DNA of 64,000 bases from JBDHHQ01 sp039586035 (lineage in GTDB: Bacteria > Gemmatimonadota > Gemmatimonadetes > Longimicrobiales > Gaopeijiaceae), in the NCBI GenBank assembly GCA_039586035.1, contig JBDHLD010000010.1:1-64000 (forward strand), in the 5' to 3' direction. This document shows, in pieces, positions 58,537 through 64,000 of the stretch. The position numbers and the translations under genes are program-made. Position 1 is the first letter of the stretch. Every line of letters starts with the position of its first letter. Under the pieces are notes generated by a model. That model was not told where the DNA came from. It saw nothing but the letters and a program-made list of their open reading frames with translations, and searched no databases.

Positions 58537-60348
58537 CTAGCCACGGGTCTCTCCCTCCTCGGCCTCGGCCTCGTCGGCCGCCGTCTCGTCCGGGGCTGGG
58601 CCCGAAGCTTCCGGCTGCGTGTCGTCAGCATCCGGTGCCGCGGTGGCTCGAGCGTGTCGGTCGCCACCGGACGCCTCCGGCGCGGCCGTGGTGTCTGGCG
58701 ACGTCCCGCCCGGGCCTGCCGGGGCGTCCTCTGCCGTCACCGTGGCGGTGCGGAACTCGTCATCCCAGAGCTCCTCCTCGGCGTCGAGGGCCGCGTCGGC
58801 ATTCGCCCATTCCCGACGGCGGCCACCCCGGGTCAACAGCACGGCGCCGAAGCCGACCGACATGCAGATCAAGACCGCCACCGACCCGAGGAAATGAAGC
58901 ATGCCGCGGACGAAGCCCAACCACGGACCGGCCATCTGGATGAAGTTCGCGGCGAAGAACGGCAGGATCAGCGCGGCGACCCCCGCCAGCACGACGGAGA
59001 GCGTGTTGGAGCGACGAACCCAGTCGAATCCCTGCAGCTGCTGCCGCGCCACCCAGTCTCCGACGTTGCTGGCCACCGCGAGGAATCCCAGGCCCGCGGC
59101 CAGCACGGCCGCCACCGGGAAGAGGGGAATCCACGCCAGAAGCACCGGAATACCGATCAGGGTGACACAGAGGGCGACGATTCCCAGAACCCACACGGGG
59201 ACCAGGAGGAACGCACCCGCTACGCCGACGATGCCCGCGCGCGTGGGGTTCTCACGAGCGGCCGCTGCGACGACTTCGAGGTTGTCGCCGAAGAACCGGA
59301 CGACGGCGAAGGCCAGCACCGCGATGATGGCGAACGTCATCAGGTTCTCCATCATGCCGCCGATGCCACGGCCGACGTGTCGGAAGGCCCCGAGCACGCC
59401 GCCGGAGCGCCGCGACTCCGCTTCAGGGGCGGCGTGGCGAATCTCGCGGCGGATCTCGTCGCGGATCTCTTCACGCAGCTCCGAGAGAGCGGTGGCGTCT
59501 ACGACCTCCCGCGCCGGTCGAATCCGGTTGATGCCGCCCTCGACGACGCCACCGTCCCGGGCGACACGGGCATCGGCCAGATGCACCTCGCCGTCGATCC
59601 TCGCGGCTTCGCCCACGGTCAACGTGCCGCCCACCAGGATCGCGCTCCCGTCGAGGTGTCCCTGCACGTCGAGGTCGCTTTCGATGAGGATCAGCGTGGC
59701 TTCCACCGTCTCGCCTGCCTCGATGGTGACTTCTTCGCCGAGGTGAAGGCGGATGTCGTCGGACGAGAGGTCGTCCAGGGCGAGATCCATGCCGTCCAAC
59801 GCCTCGGACAGGGCGATGAACCGCTCGGTCCGCCCCAGCAGCGAGCTGAGCAGGGCCAGATCCAGATCCGCCGAGATGGTGACCTCGGGATCCGGGTCCT
59901 GGGCCACCTCGGACTCGGGTGGGCGCAACGCCTCTTCGATGGCCCCGTCGATGCGCGCGGCCAACGTCCGTGCGTCGCCGTCCAGATCCGCTGGCGGCGA
60001 CCACGCCTCGAGCGCCTCCGCCAGTGGGCCGTCATCCAGCGCCACGGCCTGCCCGAGCAGGGCTCGCCAGGAGGCTTCCAATGCGTCGCCGCGGGTGTAG
60101 GCGCCCGCCTCCTCTCCGTCCACGTAGACCGTGCCCTCGCTGAACCGGATCTCCAGGGCGTGATCGTCCGAGAACAGGACGCTGAGCGAAGCCGAGCTGC
60201 CGGAGACGGCGATCTCGCTCGACGCTACGGTGCGCTCCTGTGCGGAGAGCGCGGCCGTGGGCAGCGCGACGAAGGCCACGAGCGCGAGCAGGCGCCCCGT
60301 TCGGGAGCGCCTCCAAGTCGGGGCGCGGTTACGACGTGATCTGGGCAT
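58537..60348 (-). CDS. Bactofilin-like domain protein with multi-pass membrane part
   Basis: 603 residues. A signal peptide (LLALVAFVALPTAALSAQ) comes first, then an exported region with acidic helices. A short bactofilin-like beta-helix lies at about 200-270 (EEVTIEAGETVEATLILIESDLDVQG; GSAILVGGTLTVGEAARIDGEV). A charged coil (LREEIRDEIRREIRHA) leads into five or so membrane helices at about 330-500. The tail is very acidic and Ala/Pro-rich (about 520-603). The bactofilin-like part lacks the usual N-terminal Pro-rich arm. It overlaps the anti-sigma gene by 20 bases, so co-expression is certain; it is probably a membrane output or sensor of that system. Confidence 0.78.
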   Translation of the reverse strand: MPRSRRNRAPTWRRSRTGRLLALVAFVALPTAALSAQERTVASSEIAVSGSSASLSVLFSDDHALEIRFSEGTVYVDGEEAGAYTRGDALEASWRALLGQAVALDDGPLAEALEAWSPPADLDGDARTLAARIDGAIEEALRPPESEVAQDPDPEVTISADLDLALLSSLLGRTERFIALSEALDGMDLALDDLSSDDIRLHLGEEVTIEAGETVEATLILIESDLDVQGHLDGSAILVGGTLTVGEAARIDGEVHLADARVARDGGVVEGGINRIRPAREVVDATALSELREEIRDEIRREIRHAAPEAESRRSGGVLGAFRHVGRGIGGMMENLMTFAIIAVLAFAVVRFFGDNLEVVAAAARENPTRAGIVGVAGAFLLVPVWVLGIVALCVTLIGIPVLLAWIPLFPVAAVLAAGLGFLAVASNVGDWVARQQLQGFDWVRRSNTLSVVLAGVAALILPFFAANFIQMAGPWLGFVRGMLHFLGSVAVLICMSVGFGAVLLTRGGRRREWANADAALDAEEELWDDEFRTATVTAEDAPAGPGGTSPDTTAAPEASGGDRHARATAAPDADDTQPEASGPAPDETAADEAEAEEGETRG

Positions 60349-61306
60349 AGCGCGTATGTGTCGTTGAGGCGAATAGGTTTCGGTAGAGGATCCACAGCGA
60401 GGCGGCCATCAGCGCGGTGAAGCCGACCCCCGTGAGCATCAGCCCGCCGGCGGAGCCGGTGACGGCCTCCACGACGGTGCTGTTCCGCAAGTCTGTCGTG
60501 ACGTCCATCATCGTTCCCCACGCGCCACCGGCGATCGCTCCGATCAATCCGCTGGCCTTCCACCACAGGTACGACGCCAGGTATCCGGGCGTCAGCAGCG
60601 GATGGGAGAAGAGGAGCCAAGCGCCAGCGGCCACCGCCAGGGTGGGTGTCGCGGCCACCGAAGCGACCACCGCCCACGCGCGACGGCTACGGGGAACCAC
60701 GCTGCCCGCCCACGCGGGCGCCAGACGACGGAGGTCGGTCGGGACCCACGATCGAGCCCAGGCCCGCACCCGTGCGGCCAGAGGCCTCGGCGCGACGGCC
60801 ACGGAGGGACCGATCTGAACGCGGTCCATCACCCGCTCGGCGAATCCCGCCGACGGGGTCAGCTCCGAAAGCGACTCGAGCTCTGCGAACAGCGTGCGCC
60901 AACTGGCGACCTCGGCCCGGCAGCTCTCGCAATCCGTGACGTGGGCGCTCAGCTGAGCCTGGTGGCCGGGCGTCAGGGCGCCGTCCACGTAGGCCTGCAC
61001 CGCACCAGGGCGCAGGTGCTCTGCCGAGCCGTGTCGGGACAGGCGGTCCAGCCAGCTCCCACCGGCGAGGCCGGCGGAAGCGCGGCGTGGAAGGGCGGCG
61101 AGGACGCGCTCGCTCAGGGTCACGGGGGGAGCGAGCTCCGGGAGCTCTTCCAACTCGTCGAAGAGGAGCCGCCACGCCTCGATTTCGGCTTGGCAACGGG
61201 CGCACGACACCGAGTGCTCCTGGATCCGGGCCATCTCCCCCTGCGGGAGCTCCCCGTCCAGGAACGCCTGGATGCTCTCAGCGCTCAGATGTCCGTGTGT
61301 CTTCAC
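60329..61306 (-). CDS. Anti-sigma factor with two tandem zinc (zf-HC2) domains
   Basis: 325 residues. Two copies of the zinc anti-sigma module are present: HSVSCARC (His31, Cys35, Cys38) and HVTDCESC (His122, Cys126, Cys129), each within a helical bundle starting F/Y-x-D-G-x-L. A basic linker follows, then membrane helices at about 209-232 and 290-313, with a short segment between. Most anti-sigma factors of this class have one zinc module, so two is unusual. The start is GTG with GAGGAG seven bases ahead. It lies 133 bases downstream of the sigma gene, behind a leader with a hairpin and a candidate ECF promoter. Confidence 0.88.
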   Translation of the reverse strand: MKTHGHLSAESIQAFLDGELPQGEMARIQEHSVSCARCQAEIEAWRLLFDELEELPELAPPVTLSERVLAALPRRASAGLAGGSWLDRLSRHGSAEHLRPGAVQAYVDGALTPGHQAQLSAHVTDCESCRAEVASWRTLFAELESLSELTPSAGFAERVMDRVQIGPSVAVAPRPLAARVRAWARSWVPTDLRRLAPAWAGSVVPRSRRAWAVVASVAATPTLAVAAGAWLLFSHPLLTPGYLASYLWWKASGLIGAIAGGAWGTMMDVTTDLRNSTVVEAVTGSAGGLMLTGVGFTALMAASLWILYRNLFASTTHTRYAQITS

Positions 61307-61324
61307 GAAACGGCTCCTCGGTTC

Positions 61325-61343
61325 GGCCTGTTTGCCACAGGCC
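61325..61343 (-). promoter_or_regulatory. Leader hairpin in front of the anti-sigma ribosome site
   Basis: GGCCTGT and ACAGGCC form a perfect 7-base stem around a 5-base loop, ending a few bases before the GAGGAG ribosome site of the anti-sigma gene. There is no T run, so it is not a simple terminator. It could limit ribosome access or mark an RNA end and so set the sigma to anti-sigma ratio. Confidence 0.48.
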
Positions 61344-61362
61344 CCTTTCGTCCGGTGGTCCC

Positions 61363-61389
61363 TACGGGGTCACGACGCGTGGAGTTTCA
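61363..61389 (-). promoter_or_regulatory. Candidate ECF-type promoter of the anti-sigma gene
   Basis: On the minus strand TGAAAC (61389-61384) and CGTA (61366-61363) are separated by 17 bases. TGAAAC-N16-CGTA is the classical SigW-like ECF pattern, so the spacer is one base longer. It lies between the sigma and anti-sigma genes, so the sigma factor may drive its own inhibitor and the genes behind it. Confidence 0.4.
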
Positions 61390-61439
61390 ACATTCTCCCG
61401 GGGCAGTTCGGGCTCTCTACGGGACCGTGGCTCATCGAC

Positions 61440-62084
61440 TCAAGACGCCAGGTGGGCCAGGGCTTCCTTCAGCTCGCTCCGGGCGCGGTGAAGATAGGTT
61501 TTGACCGTCCCCAGCGGCAGATCGAGGATGTCGGCGATCTCGTCGTAGCTGTACCCCTCGACATGACGGAGCAGCACCACGCTCCGGTACTCCGGCCGTA
61601 GCTCGCCGATGGCTTGCTCGATCAGGCCACCGAGCTCCCGGTGCTCGACGTATTGCTCGGGGTTCTCGTCGCTGGCCTCCACGACTACGCTCGTCTGGAC
61701 CGCTTCCTCCTGCGTGGCTGCGTGGGGGGATCCGTGAATCGACACGGTGTCCAAGCGCTTCTTGCGTAGGTGGTCGATGGTGTGGTTGTTGGCGATCTTG
61801 AAGATCCAGCTCGAGAACTTGTACCGAGGGTTGTAGCTGTCTATGGCGTTGAAGGCGCGGATGAAGGCCTCCTGCGCCAGGTCTTCGGCCAGGGTCCGAT
61901 CCCGCACCATCCGGTAGACGAGCGAGAAGACGGGTCGCTCGTACCGGCGGAGAAGCTCGCGGTACGCACCTTCCCGCCCCTGGGCCGCTTGTGTGGCCAG
62001 TTGCTTGTCGTCGATCGAAGCGTAATCCACGGACGATGAAGTGCGGCGAGGGTCAGGGGGCTTCCCGGTTGCGGATGCGGGCAT
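61440..62084 (-). CDS. ECF (group 4) RNA polymerase sigma factor, RpoE-like
   Basis: 214 residues. Region 2 is clear (YRELLRRYERPVFSLVYRMV, AEDLAQEAFIRAFNAIDSY, FSSWIFKIANNHTIDHLRKKR). A linker of about 45 residues follows, then region 4 (LRPEYRSVVLLRHVEGYSYDEIADILDLPLGTVKTYLHRARSELK). The ATG at 62084 is likely; a GTG at 62030, nearer the conserved part, is possible. It heads the leftward set sigma - anti-sigma - bactofilin-like - toast-rack - small membrane protein, so it probably responds to envelope damage. It is divergent from ubiE. Confidence 0.92.
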   Translation of the reverse strand: MPASATGKPPDPRRTSSSVDYASIDDKQLATQAAQGREGAYRELLRRYERPVFSLVYRMVRDRTLAEDLAQEAFIRAFNAIDSYNPRYKFSSWIFKIANNHTIDHLRKKRLDTVSIHGSPHAATQEEAVQTSVVVEASDENPEQYVEHRELGGLIEQAIGELRPEYRSVVLLRHVEGYSYDEIADILDLPLGTVKTYLHRARSELKEALAHLAS

Positions 62085-62198
62085 CGCGACTTTGGCCGTG
62101 CCCGCGTACGAGGGCGCACAGGCCAGCCGCCCACGCCCCGGCCGGAAGCCGGAACCAAGGCCGGCTGGCGGGTATCGGGGAGAAGTCCGGAGCCCGTT

Positions 62199-62226
62199 GG
62201 AAGCGATCGCCCACGTCCTAAAGTCT
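62199..62226 (+). promoter_or_regulatory. Candidate promoter for ubiE
   Basis: TTGGAA at 62199-62204 and TAAAGT at 62221-62226, 16 bases apart. RNA would start only a few bases before the ATG at 62239, giving an almost leaderless message, which agrees with the lack of a clear ribosome site (only CCCCC precedes the ATG). Confidence 0.4.
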
Positions 62227-62238
62227 ACACGATCCCCC

Positions 62239-62970
62239 ATGGCGACAATCCCCGAGGCCCGTCCGTCCACGGGTGCCGACCGGGAAGCGCAGGTGCAGCG
62301 GATCTTCTCGGAGATCGCGCCGCGGTACGACCTGTTGAACCGCGTGCTGAGTGCGGGGACGGACCGTCGGTGGCGGCGGCGGGCCGTGTCCTCGCTGGGC
62401 TGGGAGCGGGCACCGGCGGGGCGGTACCTGGACGCGTGCGCCGGTACCTACGACCTCAGCCTGGAGCTCGTGCATCGCCGACGTTTCCGTGGGCACGTGG
62501 TGGCATCGGACTTCGCCCGCCCCATGCTCGCCGAGGGGCTGGGGAAGATCGGTACCTTCCCGGTGAGGCCCGTGTGCGGAGACACCCTCCGGCTTCCTTT
62601 TCTCGACGCCACCTTCGACGGCGCGATGGTGGGGTTCGGTATCCGTAACCTCTCGGACCTTCCCGTGGGGTTGGCGGAGTTGAGGCGCATCCTGAGGCCG
62701 GACGCCCGACTCGTGGTCCTGGAGTTCACGCTTCCGCCGAACCGTGCGATCCGCAGGCTGTATTCCTTCTACTTCCACCGGATTCTGCCCGTGGTGGGAC
62801 GGATCGTGTCCGGGCATCCCTGGGCGTACACCTACCTGCCGGAGTCGGTGAAGGAGTTTCCAGGGCCCGGCGATCTGGCGACGTTGATGGTGGACGCGGG
62901 ATTCGCCCGCGCCTCGTATCGTCTCCTCACCTGGGGCATCGCGGCGATCCACGTCGCCGAGGCGACCTGA
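62239..62970 (+). CDS. ubiE: Ubiquinone/menaquinone methyltransferase UbiE/MenG
   Basis: 243 residues. It C-methylates the demethyl-quinone with SAM. The N-terminal FSEIAPRYDLLNRVLSAGTDRRWRR is the family start. VGFGIRNLSDLPVGLAELRRILRP and YSFYFHRILPVVGRIVSG are UbiE marks. The SAM loop is altered: where most have D-x-x-C-G-T-G-D, this reads DACAGTYDLS, losing one glycine. The rest of the fold is intact. The ATG at 62239 gives the usual length. It stands alone, convergent with the M16 gene and with no other quinone gene nearby. Confidence 0.9.
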   Translation: MATIPEARPSTGADREAQVQRIFSEIAPRYDLLNRVLSAGTDRRWRRRAVSSLGWERAPAGRYLDACAGTYDLSLELVHRRRFRGHVVASDFARPMLAEGLGKIGTFPVRPVCGDTLRLPFLDATFDGAMVGFGIRNLSDLPVGLAELRRILRPDARLVVLEFTLPPNRAIRRLYSFYFHRILPVVGRIVSGHPWAYTYLPESVKEFPGPGDLATLMVDAGFARASYRLLTWGIAAIHVAEAT

Positions 62971-62983
62971 AGGCCCGAGGACG

Positions 62984-64000
62984 CTACCGCTCGGACGCTC
63001 CAGGCACCTCCCAGATCCGGACATTCCCCAACGCTTCGAGAGGAGCGTCGAACTCCTCGGGCTTCCCTACCACCAGGATGATCATGTCCCCGGGATCGAC
63101 GTGCCGCGCGAAGACGTCGCCCACGTCCTCGGGCTCCACCGCTTGAATGCCGTCCACGTACTGCTGGAGCCAATCGCGCGGGAGCTCCTGGGCCAGATAC
63201 AGCATCTGACGAGAGACGACCTGGGACGGGTTCTCGAAGTTGAAGACGAAGCCGTTCACGGTCTGGTCGACGGCCAGTGCGACTTCCTCCGCCGAGGGCG
63301 GCTCCTGGGTCATTTGCCCGATGGTCTCCAGGATGAGCCGTATGGCCGCCACCGTGGTCTCGCTGCGGGTCTGCGTTATGGCGCCCACGAGGCCCGGGGC
63401 CCGCCGAGGCGTCGTCCACAGGGACGAGGCGCTGTAGGCGTATCCCGCCTCGGTGCGTACCCGCGAGAGGAGTCGGCTCGAGAAGCCGGAGTTGCCCAGA
63501 ATGGCGTTGCCGATCCTCGATGCGAAATACTCCCCGGTGTCCCCCCGCCGGACCTCGGTGGCGTGGGCCATGACCACGGTGCTTTGGTTGAGATCGCGGG
63601 GGATCAAGTAGACCCCGGGCTCGCGGCGGATTTCGGGCAGGGGGGGCTCGGGCAAGGGCCTCGGGCAGGGAGGCCACCCCGCCACGAGCTCCTCGAGCTT
63701 GCCACGCGCCTCATCCCAGCCGATGTCCCCGGTGACGCCCAGGACCAGATTGTCGAGGCAGAACACCTCCCGGTGGATCGCCCGCAGGAGCTCGGGTCGC
63801 AGGTCCTCGGGATCGAGGTCCGACGCTTCCATCTCCCACCCCGTCGGATGATCGCCGTACATGAGACGGTTGAACTCCGAGAAGGCCAACCGCCGTGGGT
63901 CGTCCAGCCTTCTCAACACGCTCTCGAGCTCTCGTCCCCGCCAGACCTCGACCTGGGCCGAGTCGAAGCGGGGCCGTTGGAGGATGTCGGACCACAGGGT
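62984..64000 (-). CDS. M16 (insulinase-family) peptidase, 3' part only
   Basis: 338 residues of the C-terminal part; the gene runs off the right edge, so its start and the HxxEH zinc site are not seen. The visible part holds the end of one M16 half (FSEFNRLMYGDHPTGWEMEASDLDPEDL and NLVLGVTGDIGWDEA) and a complete second half-like region with GNAILGNSGFSSRLLSRVRTEAGYAYSASSLW, the R-x-x-x-G-Y/L-x-Y-S pattern typical of these enzymes. The second halves of M16 proteins shape the chamber and usually lack catalysis. It is probably periplasmic, but the signal region is outside the window. Confidence 0.85.
   Translation of the reverse strand, partial: TLWSDILQRPRFDSAQVEVWRGRELESVLRRLDDPRRLAFSEFNRLMYGDHPTGWEMEASDLDPEDLRPELLRAIHREVFCLDNLVLGVTGDIGWDEARGKLEELVAGWPPCPRPLPEPPLPEIRREPGVYLIPRDLNQSTVVMAHATEVRRGDTGEYFASRIGNAILGNSGFSSRLLSRVRTEAGYAYSASSLWTTPRRAPGLVGAITQTRSETTVAAIRLILETIGQMTQEPPSAEEVALAVDQTVNGFVFNFENPSQVVSRQMLYLAQELPRDWLQQYVDGIQAVEPEDVGDVFARHVDPGDMIILVVGKPEEFDAPLEALGNVRIWEVPGASER

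Noticed and set aside
58438..60339. Open frame of 633 codons on the plus strand
   Set aside because: Antisense to the bactofilin-like and toast-rack genes, with skewed, non-protein-like composition and no ribosome site.

Overview
This is a gene-dense, very GC-rich stretch of a bacterial chromosome. It holds about 57 protein genes on both strands and no rRNA, tRNA, insertion sequence, prophage or CRISPR array that I can see. The cell is a diderm: there are two ADP-heptose-type glycosyltransferases, an outer-membrane barrel, a SurA-like chaperone, FtsEX-EnvC and many lipoproteins. It has a UbiE/MenG methyltransferase, so it makes a respiratory quinone, and it makes molybdopterin cofactor. GTG and TTG starts are common, and the gene content recalls the Gemmatimonadota. 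That placement is an inference from style and gene order; no marker gene here proves it.

Layout. 0-4.2 kb: DNA-3-methyladenine glycosylase, an NhaC-type antiporter and the two electron-transfer flavoprotein subunits. 4.2-9.3 kb: an active-type M23 lipoprotein, moeA, an outer-membrane barrel and a large lipoprotein zinc protease. 9.4-14.2 kb: an accessory, regulator-rich patch with a membrane zinc-ribbon/winged-helix protein, a DMT exporter, a TPR regulator, a tiny lipoprotein with three copies of a 7-residue repeat, and an AraC-type regulator with a receiver-like N-terminus. 14.2-18 kb: a leftward cluster of a PerR-like regulator, a GlcD-type FAD oxidase and a PBP4-type carboxypeptidase. 18-25.6 kb: a hypothetical gene, acetyl-CoA synthetase, IMP dehydrogenase, a class V aminotransferase and an MltD-like transglycosylase.

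25.6-30.1 kb reads leftward as ftsE-ftsX-envC-holB, then moaC: division-site control of peptidoglycan hydrolysis overlapping a clamp-loader gene. 30.1-40.4 kb continues leftward as DUF58 - BatA-like - mfd - parvulin lipoprotein - surA-like - pdxA. 40.6-49 kb reads rightward: a DUF4384 protein with a repetitive basic tail, then a tightly overlapping run lepA - heptosyltransferase - ROK kinase - PfkB kinase - STAS/GHKL-ATPase - STAS-like protein. 49-55.4 kb: a Cys/Met PLP enzyme, a penicillin-acylase-family hydrolase, a second family 9 glycosyltransferase and P5C dehydrogenase.

55.6-57.4 kb is a small Fe-S cluster locus (NFU, Mrp/ApbC, DUF542-like). 57.4-62.1 kb is a leftward ECF sigma - tandem-zinc anti-sigma - bactofilin-like membrane protein - beta-helix adhesin-like protein - small membrane protein series, with a leader hairpin and a candidate ECF promoter between the sigma and anti-sigma genes. 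ubiE and the 3' part of an M16 peptidase gene close the window.

The most unusual pieces are: (1) the STAS/GHKL fusion plus STAS-like partner with no sigma factor or phosphatase beside it; (2) the sigma/anti-sigma envelope cluster and its leader; (3) the repeat-bearing micro-lipoprotein between two regulators; and (4) the cysteine-less DUF542-like gene coupled to Mrp. Function assignments rest on recognising family motifs by eye. No database search was possible, so start codons and promoter calls are the least certain items.
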